From assembly GCA_009841115.1 (NCBI GenBank), contig VXML01000046.1:104426-168425 (forward strand): a DNA stretch of 64,000 nt, given 5' to 3'. Of this stretch, positions 1 through 8,955 are shown one piece after another. Source of the DNA: Gemmatimonadota bacterium. Lineage in GTDB: Bacteria; Latescibacterota; UBA2968; UBA8231. The position numbers and the translations under genes were made by a program. Below the pieces are notes generated by a model that did not search any database, was not told where the DNA came from, and worked only from the letters and a program-made list of their open reading frames with translations. Each line of letters opens with the position of its first letter. Positions within the stretch are counted from its first letter, which is position 1.

Positions 1-1
1 C

Positions 2-1561
2 GAGGACATGAAGGCCGGCAAATTCGTGGTCATCGAAGGCGACAAAAACGACTTCTTCTCCATGGTCACCGACATGCGCCTCGACGCCAACAACCAAGAA
101 ATTCTCCTGCATCCGCCGGGCCAAGAAGACGCGCTCCTGCGCCAAGTGCTCGCCGGCACCAGTACGTACAACATCGTCTCGCTGCGGCCCATGCTGATGA
201 TGCCCAAGGACGCGGCAGCCGATGAAGGTCCGCGCCCGGTCAAGGCCATTCCGAGCCACTTTTCCGAGGTCCAAGAGGCCATGGCCGACGACGTGGCCAA
301 GATTTTCGGCTGCGAGGGCGACGCCGAGGGCCGCTACTTCAGCATCGGCAACCCGCTCGACATGGACACTCAGGTCTGCCTTGACATGATCCGCTTTGCC
401 GAGCGCTCCAACGGCATCTTCGGCAAGACGGGTACGGGCAAGTCCTTCCTGACGCGGCTGGCGCTGTGCGGGCTGATTCACTACGACAAGGCCGTCAACC
501 TGATCTTTGACATGCACAACGAGTACGGGTTCAAGGCCATGAAGGAAAACGGCTCCACCACGACCTTCGTCAAGGGCCTCAAGCAACTTTTTGGCGAGCG
601 GGTGGCGATTTTTTCCTTGGACCCGCAATCGACCCGCGCCCGCGGCGTGCAGCCGGATCACGAGGTCTATATCTCCTACGACCAGATCACCGTCGAAGAC
701 ATTGCCCCACTGCAAGACGAGCTCAAGCTCAATCCCACGGCCGTGGAGTCGGCTTACTTAGTGTACGCGATTTACAAGGAGCGCTGGCTGAGCACGCTCT
801 TGAAATTGGAAGGGCCGGATGTGGAAGAATTCGCCCGCGAGATCGGCGCGCACGCTGGGTCTTTAGTCGCCTTGCATCGCAAGCTCAAACGGCTGGAAAA
901 CTTCCCCTTTATGGTCTCCAAGCTACGGGACGGCGACGTGGTGGACCGCATCATGGAATACCTCGACAAGGGGATCAACGTGGTGCTGGAGTTCGGGCAG
1001 CAGACGAGTATGCTGTGCTATTTGCTGGTGGCTAACATCATCGCACGGCGCATCCACGAGATGTACGTCAAAAAGAGCGAGCGCTTCTACGCCACCCAGC
1101 GCCCTGAAGATCAGCCGCGTCAGCTCATGATCACCATTGAGGAGGCGCACAAATTCCTCAACCCCATGGCGGCTAAGCAGACCATCTTCGGCACCATTGC
1201 CCGCGAGATGCGCAAGTACTATGTCTCGCTGTTGGTCGTCGATCAGCGGCCGTCGAGCATTGACGACGAGGTGCTCTCGCAGATCGGCACGCGCATCACG
1301 GCCCTGCTCAACGACGAGAAGGATATTCAAGCGGTGCTCACCGGCGTCAGCGGCACCGAAGGGCTGCGTAGCGTGCTGGCCAGCCTCGACTCTAAGCAGC
1401 AGGCCCTGATCATCGGCCACGCCGTTCCTATGCCGGTGGTAATCAAGACCCGCGACTACGACGCCGAGTTCTACGGCGCAATGGGCTGTATGGACGACCT
1501 GCCAGCCGAAGAGCGGCGGGAAAAGGTGGAGCGGGATGTAGCGGCGTTGTTTGGGGAGTAG
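2..1561 (+). CDS. HerA-like (DUF87 family) ATPase, 5' end outside window
   Basis: This is a hexameric FtsK/HerA-superfamily ATPase of the kind that translocates or processes DNA ends. Counting from the ATG at 8, an N-terminal beta-barrel-like HAS domain (residues 1-60) precedes the RecA-like core. Walker A is GKTGTGKS at 139-146 and the Walker B region is LMITIEEAHKF near 377. The frame is already open before the ATG at 8, and the protein begins mid-motif (KAGKFVVIEG is internal in HerA proteins), so the true start lies upstream of the window. No NurA nuclease is visible; a partner could be upstream. It precedes the restriction-modification pair by only 11 bases, so the three may be co-transcribed. 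The family call is firm. Whether it acts in recombination or in defence is not decided here. Confidence 0.85.
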   Translation, partial: EDMKAGKFVVIEGDKNDFFSMVTDMRLDANNQEILLHPPGQEDALLRQVLAGTSTYNIVSLRPMLMMPKDAAADEGPRPVKAIPSHFSEVQEAMADDVAKIFGCEGDAEGRYFSIGNPLDMDTQVCLDMIRFAERSNGIFGKTGTGKSFLTRLALCGLIHYDKAVNLIFDMHNEYGFKAMKENGSTTTFVKGLKQLFGERVAIFSLDPQSTRARGVQPDHEVYISYDQITVEDIAPLQDELKLNPTAVESAYLVYAIYKERWLSTLLKLEGPDVEEFAREIGAHAGSLVALHRKLKRLENFPFMVSKLRDGDVVDRIMEYLDKGINVVLEFGQQTSMLCYLLVANIIARRIHEMYVKKSERFYATQRPEDQPRQLMITIEEAHKFLNPMAAKQTIFGTIAREMRKYYVSLLVVDQRPSSIDDEVLSQIGTRITALLNDEKDIQAVLTGVSGTEGLRSVLASLDSKQQALIIGHAVPMPVVIKTRDYDAEFYGAMGCMDDLPAEERREKVERDVAALFGE

Positions 1562-1572
1562 GGAGGTGTACG

Positions 1573-2433
1573 ATGGAGACATTTTCGAGCGGACAACATA
1601 CCATCTACCACGGCGATGCGGTCTGTGTCCTGGAATCGGATCGGATTCCAAAGGCTAGCATTGACTTGATATTTGCCGATCCACCGTACAATATCGGCAA
1701 GAACTTCAATGGGCGACGCGACAAATGGCCCAGCGAAAAGGAGTATTGCGCGTGGATATCCCACTGGCTCGACCTCTGTGTTCGCAAGCTCAAGCCGACC
1801 GGCAGCCTGTATTTAATGTGTGCCACGCAGTGTTTTGCGTCGTTTGATTTGCTCTTGCGCCAACGCCTGACCATCCTCTCGCGGATTGTCTGGCACTACG
1901 ACAGCTCTGGGGTTCAAGCAAAGCGGTACTTTGGCTCCCTGTGGGAGCCGATATTTCACTGTGTGAAGGATCCCAAGCACTATACCTTCAATGCAGACGA
2001 CATTCTCGTCGAGGCCAAAACTGGGGCGCAGCGCAAACTAATTGACTATCGCAAACAGGTTCCCAGTCAATACAATACTAAGAAAGTGCCTGGTAATGCC
2101 TGGTACTTTCCACGGGTACGCTATCGGATGCCTGAGTACGAGGAACATCCGGCGCAAAAGCCGATTGCGTTACTAGAGCGGATTATTGCCGCTAGTTCAA
2201 ATCCTGGAGATGTTGTCCTCGATCCATTCGCCGGAACATTTACTTCGGCTCGCGCTGCCGCCAATCTCAACCGTAGAAGCATGAGTATTGAGATTGACGA
2301 GGACTACCTGAAAATTGGACTTAGACGGCTCGAACTGGCTGCCGAGTACAAGGGAGAGCGTTTACACCGGCCGCTGAAGTCCTATGAAGACGAGTATTCC
2401 AGCGAGTCCAAAAACCTTACACTTTTCGAGTAA
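1573..2433 (+). CDS. DNA methyltransferase, beta-class N6-adenine/N4-cytosine type
   Basis: This 286-residue enzyme is predicted to methylate the amino group of adenine or cytosine at a specific site, using S-adenosylmethionine. Motif IV, DPPYNIGKNF, lies near residue 36. The SAM-binding motif I, VVLDPFAGTFT, lies near residue 216. The order (catalytic motif first, SAM site last) is that of the beta class of type II methylases such as M.RsrI and M.HinfI. GGGAGG precedes the ATG by a normal distance. Its stop overlaps the start of the next gene (TAATG), the usual coupling of a modification gene with its restriction enzyme. Base composition is visibly more AT-rich than the flanking genes, which suggests horizontal transfer. 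The recognition site cannot be told from the sequence. Confidence 0.9.
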   Translation: METFSSGQHTIYHGDAVCVLESDRIPKASIDLIFADPPYNIGKNFNGRRDKWPSEKEYCAWISHWLDLCVRKLKPTGSLYLMCATQCFASFDLLLRQRLTILSRIVWHYDSSGVQAKRYFGSLWEPIFHCVKDPKHYTFNADDILVEAKTGAQRKLIDYRKQVPSQYNTKKVPGNAWYFPRVRYRMPEYEEHPAQKPIALLERIIAASSNPGDVVLDPFAGTFTSARAAANLNRRSMSIEIDEDYLKIGLRRLELAAEYKGERLHRPLKSYEDEYSSESKNLTLFE

Positions 2434-3587
2434 TGAATCACTCCTTTACCTCCAAAATCATCGAGGAAGTAGAGCACGAATTTAACGGGCTCGGAAGGAC
2501 TATCTTTGAATTAAGTCCACTTCTTCAGTATATCAACAAAAAGACGAAATCTGCTAACAGAGGTTCAAAAGCACGGAGTAGTTTTGCCAACCTTTACGCT
2601 CTTTACGTCCTGATTGAAGACTACGTGAACAAAGGGTATCTCGAAAAGGGCGACTATGCAGAGTATGAAGGGGCCGACTTTACCCCACTATTGCGCCGGA
2701 TGCGTGAACTTCCTTTCGGGGCGAAGTTGCAGAATCACGCGCTCAATAATCGTGCGAATGACGATTTCCACAAGTACTTTCCCGAAGATGATCGCCGTCC
2801 GATAACCAGAAATGTTTCGCTCCGAAAGTATTGGATCAATAAGGCATTATTGACTGTCTCGGTGGGAGAGCACAAGTACAGCCTTGCTCAGGTAATACTT
2901 CGAATTATCGACCTTTACGTTGAAACTAAGCGCGAATCGTTTTCTCAGTTTATTGAAGACTGTGAACGGCTGCAGGAAGCAAACGAAAAAGGGAATGATG
3001 AAGCAGCAGGATTTATCAGATCGCTATTGTCTCCAGAGCGAGATGCCAGACTCTTTGAAGTAGTGAGCTATGCTGTCCTCAAAGCTCATTTTTCGACAGA
3101 AATCATCTTTATTGGAGAAACTCGCGATAGTATCGAAGAAGAAGCGTTGAGATTGTTTAAGACAGGACGCACCAATGCTAATGATGGTGGCATTGATTTC
3201 GTGATGAAGCCGCTAGGCAGGTTTTTTCAAGTTACGGAAGCCCTCGACGTAAAAAAATATTTCTTGGATATCGACAAAGTCGAAAGGTATCCAATTTCGT
3301 TTGTGATTAAAACCACACTTGATATCGCTGAAATTCGGTCGCGCTTAGAAGATGGTGCTAAAGAGCAATACGGAGTGCGTGAGATTGTGCAGCGATACAT
3401 GACCGCTATAGAAGACATTTTCAATATTCCCAAATTGATCGGGATTTTTAATGTCTTAGCGGATCAAGGTCGAGTCTCTGAGGTGCTAGACGAAATAATT
3501 CGCTGGAGCAAAGTGGAGTTCAATATTGAAGACGGTCTAGATTCCGCTGAAAGTGTCGCTGACGAAGACGAGGATACCGACGATTGA
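2433..3587 (+). CDS. probable type II restriction endonuclease, PD-(D/E)XK type
   Basis: This 384-residue protein is the probable restriction partner of the methylase that ends on its start codon. Residues 1-240 are helical and not recognised. Near residues 245-275 the pattern NDGGID, about 14 residues, QVTEALDVKK fits a PD-(D/E)XK nuclease core: Asp of GGID, then the DVK triad, with a QVTE strand between. The C-terminus is very acidic (DEDEDTDD). It is clearly AT-richer than its neighbours, with A/T-ending codons, in line with recent acquisition of the pair. I infer the endonuclease role from the motif and from the methylase next door; I do not recognise the specific enzyme family. Confidence 0.7.
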   Translation: MNHSFTSKIIEEVEHEFNGLGRTIFELSPLLQYINKKTKSANRGSKARSSFANLYALYVLIEDYVNKGYLEKGDYAEYEGADFTPLLRRMRELPFGAKLQNHALNNRANDDFHKYFPEDDRRPITRNVSLRKYWINKALLTVSVGEHKYSLAQVILRIIDLYVETKRESFSQFIEDCERLQEANEKGNDEAAGFIRSLLSPERDARLFEVVSYAVLKAHFSTEIIFIGETRDSIEEEALRLFKTGRTNANDGGIDFVMKPLGRFFQVTEALDVKKYFLDIDKVERYPISFVIKTTLDIAEIRSRLEDGAKEQYGVREIVQRYMTAIEDIFNIPKLIGIFNVLADQGRVSEVLDEIIRWSKVEFNIEDGLDSAESVADEDEDTDD

Positions 3588-3748
3588 AAAGCTGGGGAGT
3601 TGGGGGAGGATTCTGGTTGCTTACTTGAGCAACAGCGTCCCGATGGTGGAAATCCAACTGGCCAAGACGATTCCATTTTTAATCCCATTCTCCCAAGCTA
3701 AGCTGAGCGCATTATAGTTTGGGTGCCCAATCCATGTCCTTTCCCACC

Positions 3749-4471
3749 CTAGGCCGCTGGCAGGACAGGCCGCTCTACGTATTCGACGTAGATGCGCTCC
3801 AAGTCAGCTTCTTGGAATTCGTCGCGGGTGAGCGTCTTGACGAGGTGGCCCTCGACCATAATGCCGAGTCGGTCGGCGATCACACGGGCGCGAAACACGT
3901 CGTGCGTGGTCATCCAGATGGCCTTGCCCTCATTGCGCAGCTCGTCCAACAACTCCAAAAACTCGGCCCCAGACTTGGGATCGAGGCCCGATGTCGGCTC
4001 GTCGAGCAACACGATGCGGGCGTCTTTGGCGATGGCAATGGCAATGCCTAGCTTTTGACGCATTCCCTTGGAGAATTCCTTAACCCGCCGGTCGAATGCC
4101 TCCGATTGCAAGCCCACCCGCGCCATGATCTGGTCGTAGTGCTCGGCGTCTTGGGGCGGTTGGCCGCTCAAGCGGGTAAAGAAGTCCAAGTTTTGCCGGG
4201 CGCTAAAGTTGCCGTAGAGCATGACGTTTTCCGAGACATAGGCCACGTGCTTTTTGGCCTCCAAGGGCTGCTCGGTGATGTCGATGCCGCACAGCTTGAC
4301 CGTCCCTTTAGTGGGTTCAGTAAAGCCCAACGCGACCATCAAGGTCGTGGTCTTGCCAGCGCCGTTGGCCCCGAGCATGGTGAAGATCTCGCCACCTTGG
4401 ATGGTCAGGTTGAGGTCGGTGACGGCTTTGACGTCACCGTAGTGCTTGGAAAGTCCGATGATCTCCAACAT
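3749..4471 (-). CDS. ABC transporter ATP-binding protein
   Basis: This 240-residue ATPase presumably powers the two ABC-2 permeases encoded upstream in the same operon. Walker A is GANGAGKT at 34-41, the signature region FSKGMRQK is at 133-140, Walker B is IVLLDEP near 153-159, followed by the D-loop SGLD. It resembles the CcmA/NatA-type ATPases that pair with ABC-2 permeases. I chose the ATG at 4471 because AGAAAGGA lies 7 bases upstream; an earlier in-frame TTG would swallow that ribosome site. It is the last gene of the six-gene operon and starts 14 bases after the TolC-like gene. The next gene downstream converges on it. Confidence 0.93.
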   Translation of the reverse strand: MLEIIGLSKHYGDVKAVTDLNLTIQGGEIFTMLGANGAGKTTTLMVALGFTEPTKGTVKLCGIDITEQPLEAKKHVAYVSENVMLYGNFSARQNLDFFTRLSGQPPQDAEHYDQIMARVGLQSEAFDRRVKEFSKGMRQKLGIAIAIAKDARIVLLDEPTSGLDPKSGAEFLELLDELRNEGKAIWMTTHDVFRARVIADRLGIMVEGHLVKTLTRDEFQEADLERIYVEYVERPVLPAA

Positions 4472-4485
4472 AATGCGATCCTTTC

Positions 4486-5943
4486 TCAAGGTGTTTTGTA
4501 AAATTCGCTGTTGAGCGCGCGGCCCAGTATCCGCCGCAGTTCCTCGGCCGCGAGGATGTAGGCCAAGCGCTCGGCAAAATAGCTCTGCTCGGCGAAGTTG
4601 ACGGCGACCCGCTGGCGGCGGAGGTCGTCGAAGTTGAGGTTGCCCATCGCGTTCTCAAACAGCTCTTCGGCCGTGTCCAACCGCTGGCGGGCTACATCGG
4701 CGCGTCGGCGCAGAATCTGCGTGTTTTCCCGTCGGCTTTTCAGGTCGTAAAACACCTCGATCACTTCGAGTTCAATCAAGTTGCGGGTCTCGTCGCGGTC
4801 TTGGCGCAGTTCGTGGAGCCGCGCCCGCTCCTCGGCCCCTCTCGCCAACCGCCGACCGCCTTGGAACAGGGGCAGCGACACGTTGGCCATCACGCGCCAG
4901 CCCTCGCCCATGTCTAGGGCGGGATCTAAGCCTTGGCTGGCAAGTGAGCGGCGACCGGAGCCCACCAGCTTCCAAGTCTGGCCGTTGCCGCTCCAGTTCA
5001 AGCCGAGGTCGGTGTCTTGGACATCCTTAGTCAGCTGCAGGCCGACTTGGGGCAGCCACTGCCAGAAAACACTGCGCGCTTGGTGCTGCTGTTCGCCTAT
5101 TTGCCAGCCGAGTTCGGCGAGGTGGGGCCGGTTGGCGCGGGCTTCCTCAATGAGGGCTGGTAGGTCCTCTTCGCTGGGGTCGAGTAGCTGTAGTTGCTCG
5201 TAGGGCGGGCCGACGATCTCGATGTTGCGGAGTGAGCGTTTGCCCACGAGGCCGATCTCGGTGAAGAGCTTCAAATGCAGGGCGCGCAGTTCGCGCTGGA
5301 GGTTGTTGATCCGCGACTGCTCCTCCAACACCTCTAGCTCGGCCTCGTGCAGTTCTACGGGCCGCGCCAAGCCGGCGTCAAGGCGCGTTTGCACTCGGTC
5401 CATTTTAGCGCGGAAATAGGCGAGCAACTCGTCGCGGCTGGCGATCTCGTCGCGCGTCAGCAGCAGGCGGTAATAGGCTTGGCGCACCTTGCTATCCACG
5501 GCGATGATGACCTCGCGGTAGCGCGCCTTTTCCGCCTGCTCCTGGTGCTTGGCGGCGAAGCGCGATGGGGTGGTGGCTCCGTAGCGCACGATCTCTTGCT
5601 GGGCTTGCAAGAAAAGCTCGCGTTGGCTTCGACCTGAGACTTCGGCGAGCTCAGACTTCGGCGAGCTCAGTCGAGTCGTCGAGTCGCTCAGCCGAAGGTC
5701 GGCCTCCGGCGCGTCGGCGAATTCGCTGCGGGCGTAATCGGCGTTCAGGCCGATGGTTGGGAGTTGCTCGGCGTAGTCGAAGCGGGTGCGCGCCCTCATC
5801 TGGTTCCAGCGGGCGCGCGCTGCCCCGAGCATTGGGCTGTGGTAGCCCGCTTCGCGCTGACAAGTCGTTAGATCCCACTCCTCTGCGTGGGCGACGCTCG
5901 CCAAGCAGCAGAGGGCGGCCAAGATGGATCGATAAGCAGTCAT
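4486..5943 (-). CDS. TolC-like outer-membrane efflux protein
   Basis: This 485-residue protein is predicted to form the outer-membrane exit duct of the export system. A signal peptide (cleavage near AHA-EE, residue 20) is followed by long alpha-helical stretches with two OEP-type repeats. Each repeat has a helix hairpin with turn motifs such as RLDAGLARPVELHEAE. The start at 5943 overlaps the preceding stop codon (ATGA), which shows translational coupling. Residues about 83-103 (Ser/Thr-rich, LRLSDSTTRLSSPKS and following) are encoded by a palindromic repeat with a 16-bp tandem duplication. They look like an in-frame insertion in the N-terminal region. The family assignment is firm; the exported substrate is unknown. 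Confidence 0.88.
   Translation of the reverse strand: MTAYRSILAALCCLASVAHAEEWDLTTCQREAGYHSPMLGAARARWNQMRARTRFDYAEQLPTIGLNADYARSEFADAPEADLRLSDSTTRLSSPKSELAEVSGRSQRELFLQAQQEIVRYGATTPSRFAAKHQEQAEKARYREVIIAVDSKVRQAYYRLLLTRDEIASRDELLAYFRAKMDRVQTRLDAGLARPVELHEAELEVLEEQSRINNLQRELRALHLKLFTEIGLVGKRSLRNIEIVGPPYEQLQLLDPSEEDLPALIEEARANRPHLAELGWQIGEQQHQARSVFWQWLPQVGLQLTKDVQDTDLGLNWSGNGQTWKLVGSGRRSLASQGLDPALDMGEGWRVMANVSLPLFQGGRRLARGAEERARLHELRQDRDETRNLIELEVIEVFYDLKSRRENTQILRRRADVARQRLDTAEELFENAMGNLNFDDLRRQRVAVNFAEQSYFAERLAYILAAEELRRILGRALNSEFYKTP
5638..5697. repeat. palindromic repeat inserted in frame in the TolC-like gene
   Basis: The 16-mer GACTTCGGCGAGCTCA occurs twice in tandem (5638-5653 and 5654-5669). 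An 8-bp tandem TCGAGTCG follows, then CTCAGCCGAAG, whose CCGAAG pairs with the CTTCGG of the first units. The whole can fold into a hairpin. It resembles the CTTCG...CTCAGC repeats seen in the spacer near 39920. It adds about 20 residues to the protein without breaking the frame. Confidence 0.6.
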
Positions 5944-7451
5944 CGCTTGCTCCATTGCACGGTGAAGACGGCGATGCCCAGTACGATGCTCACCAGCAAG
6001 ATCACCAATCCCGTTATACCCCAAAACGAGCCATCGCTCTTGATGTTTATGTTGACGGTGCGCTCGACCGACTCGACCCACTGCCCCTTGTGCTGAGTGC
6101 TGGCGCTGGTCTTGACTTCGTAGCGTCCTATTTCGGCGCTGTTGATGGGGCGCACGGTCAGCACGGCCTCTATTTCCTCACGCGGCGGGAGCAGGGCGAT
6201 TTCCTGCGGCTCAAAGGAGACATTCCAGCCCGGCGGCGAGAGGGCTTGTAGGCGGATGTCGAGCAATTCAACCGTGCCGAGGTTGCGTAGCTGCCAAACG
6301 GACTGCGACTCGCCTTCGCCATCCACTGAGAGGTCGAGGTTGAGGGTGGTCAGCTCCAATTCGGCCCGGCCGGTGGGCACTAGTTGCAGTTGCTCGTAGC
6401 CAATGCCCATGGCTTGCAAGTGCTCTGGATCGGCTGCGGCCAACACCTCAGGTTCTACCGCATTTGGCTCGTAGGCCAGCACCGAGAACAGCAACGGCTG
6501 ATCCACCGTGAAACTCTCGTCTTGTTCGGGGACGTACACATTGAGGGTGAGCGAGTCGCGGGAGTGGTCGCGGGAAAAGCGCAGCCGCGACAGGTTGCGG
6601 CCTCCGCTCTCGAACTCATAGCGGAAGTCAGCCGGCAGTCCGTGCGCCATGAGCTGGAAGATCTTTTCGTCTTCGGCCAGCCGCTCTAGGTGTAGCTCGT
6701 ACGCCACCGAGTTGCCCAACGGGCCTTCTTGGGAGAACTGCGTGGCATACACGCGCACTACGTCGCGGGCCGAAGCCTTCTCTAGGTGAATGACGTGGTC
6801 GTCCGTGCGGTTGAGATATTGGAGTTGCACGGTGAGGTCCTCGATCTCGGGACGCTGCAAGCCGACCTCGACTTCGACTTCCTCGCCGAGGGCCAGCACG
6901 GGGATGTGGACTTGGTAGGGCTGGCCGACCATGACATTGTCGGCGAGGATGGTGACGAAGATGTTGTTTACCTGCAACAGCGACGCGGCGTCTTGGTCGA
7001 GGCCGTTGATGTCGTAGCGGCGGCGGGCCTGATCGACCATTTTCGCCAAGCGGAGATCGGAGTCGTTGCGCAAGGTGAGACGGACGCGCACCTTGTCGCC
7101 CTCGACGCCGTACTTTTGGCCGTTGACGACCGTCAGGTGGGTGGCGTCGGCTAGCGAGTTGAGGAAGGCGCGCTGTAGGTTTAAGTAGGCCCGCTGCCGC
7201 TCTTCGCGAGCGCGCTCGAACCGCTCGCGGGCAATGCGCAACTCTTGGCCGGTGACCACGCCGCGCTCCTTGAGGCCGATCATCTGCTCGTACTCGACTT
7301 GGATCTCGGCCTCGCGCGCTTTGACTTGCTCCAGCGTCAAATGGGCCTCTTGGAGGTCGAGCAGGATGCGCTGCTGTTCTTTGGTCAAGTTTTCAGCGTG
7401 GGCCGCGAGGACGCACAGCAGCAGTCCGAGGGCATAGTAGATGGAGGACAT
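5940..7451 (-). CDS. membrane-anchored protein with adaptor-like helical hairpin and NEW3/COG1470-like repeats
   Basis: This 503-residue protein has a signal peptide (cleavage near AHA-EN, residue 19), then an amphipathic helical hairpin of about 75 residues. The turn of the hairpin (KERGVVTGQELRIARERFE) resembles the tip of periplasmic adaptor proteins of tripartite pumps. Beta-rich Ig-like repeats of the NEW3/COG1470 type follow, for instance LRNLGTVELLDIRLQALSPP near 390. A single C-terminal membrane helix (about 476-497) ends in WSKR. It lies between the permeases and TolC in the operon. I infer that it bridges the inner-membrane ABC complex and the TolC-like duct. It is not a standard HlyD-type adaptor: lipoyl and barrel motifs are not evident. 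AGAAAGGA precedes the ATG. Confidence 0.65.
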   Translation of the reverse strand: MSSIYYALGLLLCVLAAHAENLTKEQQRILLDLQEAHLTLEQVKAREAEIQVEYEQMIGLKERGVVTGQELRIARERFERAREERQRAYLNLQRAFLNSLADATHLTVVNGQKYGVEGDKVRVRLTLRNDSDLRLAKMVDQARRRYDINGLDQDAASLLQVNNIFVTILADNVMVGQPYQVHIPVLALGEEVEVEVGLQRPEIEDLTVQLQYLNRTDDHVIHLEKASARDVVRVYATQFSQEGPLGNSVAYELHLERLAEDEKIFQLMAHGLPADFRYEFESGGRNLSRLRFSRDHSRDSLTLNVYVPEQDESFTVDQPLLFSVLAYEPNAVEPEVLAAADPEHLQAMGIGYEQLQLVPTGRAELELTTLNLDLSVDGEGESQSVWQLRNLGTVELLDIRLQALSPPGWNVSFEPQEIALLPPREEIEAVLTVRPINSAEIGRYEVKTSASTQHKGQWVESVERTVNINIKSDGSFWGITGLVILLVSIVLGIAVFTVQWSKR

Positions 7452-7463
7452 CCCGTATCCTTT

Positions 7464-8915
7464 CTAAACGATGCTGGCACGCAGCCACGACCGATAGGCC
7501 AGCATGTACGTAAGCATGGCGAAAAAGAAAAGCCCGATCACATCAATGACGGCATGACGCAGCAAGGTTGTCGCCGACATGTCTTCGGTGAAGACGGGTA
7601 GGGTGCCGGGGTCGATCTTCTGCCGCGACAGCCCTTGGGCGACGAGGTGGATGTGCATGCTTTTGGGATCGTCGCGGTCGAGGTTTAGCATGGTCTGCTC
7701 GAATTGCTGGACGTAGGTGCGCACTTGCTTGACAAAGCTGCGATGGCGCGCTGGTCCGGTGCCAGCGAGGGCCTCCATGCCGTACTGAAAACAGCCCGTC
7801 GGCGATAGGCGCGCGATGTGGCGGGCGTTCTCGACCTCGCCAAGGCTGTGGGCCAAAAAGCGGTCTTCTCGGTCTTGGCGGACCTGGCGCACGGCGCGTT
7901 GGGCGTCGGCCAACTGGCGCACTTTCTCGGGCTTTCTCAGATCGCGATTCCGCAAACGGCTCTTAATATGAAGGAGTTTTTGGTGGGCTGGCGTGTTATA
8001 GTTTGAGAAGCCCCACCCCAGTGTTATCTCCTCCTCGAATTCGCTGACCAACACGCGAGCGGCTAGTGCGCCACCAGTGGCTGGCCAGAGCAACGCTCCG
8101 CATGTCCACAGCAATAGCACTCCCACCAGACTAGAGCGCGTCGTGCTACTCCGTATCGACACCCACAGCCCCAACCCGACAAAGCAGGCGAGGTAGAGTA
8201 GCGATAAGCCGACCATGCCGACCAATCGCCCGGCCTCGACGAGGCCCAAGTTCACCTTCGACAGCGCGAGGACGATGAGCAAATTGACGACGATGGCGAG
8301 GCTCAACACGATCGCGAGGGCCAACATTGCGCCGAGGAACTTGCCCAAAAGCAGGGTGTGACGCGGCAGACTCTGAGCCATGACTAGCTTGAGGGTGCCG
8401 CGCTCTTTTTCACCGATGAAGGCATCAAAGGTGAACAACAAGGCCATGAGGCTGAGCAGGACGCCGATGATAAAGACCCAGTCGATGGCTTGGGTCTCCA
8501 GCAGTTGGCCGGCCTTTGGTGCCCAGATGTCTATGATGTCCGAATATACGAGTACAAAGGGACTGTAAACTTTGGTGCGATTGTGGCTGGTTTCTCCGCC
8601 CATTGTCCAGAGACGCTCGGGTAGGGCGTCATCGGCACCTGTAGCGCAGAACATGAGAGGGCTGGGTTTCTTATATATATAGGTCTGCCCTGAATGGAGG
8701 ATTAGCTTCCACAGGCCCTGCTGGGCGTTGCTGCGCCTGATTTCTTGCTCGGCTTGGACCTGTTCGAGATAGTGGTCGCGTCTGAACTCGTACGAGCCGC
8801 CGACAAAGCCGAGCGCGTTGAGCACCATTAAACCCACCGTCAACACGAGGGCTAAGCCAAAACGCAGGCTGATAAGGTGGTCAATCAGTTCGCGTTTTAC
8901 GATAGCTGCTAACAT
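7464..8915 (-). CDS. ABC-2 type permease
   Basis: This 483-residue integral membrane protein has one N-terminal membrane helix (about 20-38), a large extracytoplasmic part, a bundle of helices around 145-300 and a last helix near 455-475. The motif GEKERGTLKLVMAQSL, just after the second helix, is characteristic of ABC-2 permeases of the NosY kind. It probably pairs with the second permease encoded next to it, forming a heterodimer with the ATPase at the end of the operon. I use the ATG at 8915, preceded by GAAGGAG, rather than the upstream in-frame codons, because the protein then begins directly with the first helix. Confidence 0.85.
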   Translation of the reverse strand: MLAAIVKRELIDHLISLRFGLALVLTVGLMVLNALGFVGGSYEFRRDHYLEQVQAEQEIRRSNAQQGLWKLILHSGQTYIYKKPSPLMFCATGADDALPERLWTMGGETSHNRTKVYSPFVLVYSDIIDIWAPKAGQLLETQAIDWVFIIGVLLSLMALLFTFDAFIGEKERGTLKLVMAQSLPRHTLLLGKFLGAMLALAIVLSLAIVVNLLIVLALSKVNLGLVEAGRLVGMVGLSLLYLACFVGLGLWVSIRSSTTRSSLVGVLLLWTCGALLWPATGGALAARVLVSEFEEEITLGWGFSNYNTPAHQKLLHIKSRLRNRDLRKPEKVRQLADAQRAVRQVRQDREDRFLAHSLGEVENARHIARLSPTGCFQYGMEALAGTGPARHRSFVKQVRTYVQQFEQTMLNLDRDDPKSMHIHLVAQGLSRQKIDPGTLPVFTEDMSATTLLRHAVIDVIGLFFFAMLTYMLAYRSWLRASIV

Positions 8916-8955
8916 CGGGATGGCTCCTTCTTTATAATTTGGGTCACTCACATGG

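Noticed and set aside
923..1651. Long open frame antisense to the HerA-like gene
   Set aside because: It mirrors the codon structure of a clearly coding gene on the other strand, has no ribosome site and shows low-complexity His/Arg-rich sequence. The same holds for the long antisense frames at 5565-6251, 38478-39536 and 46222-47049.
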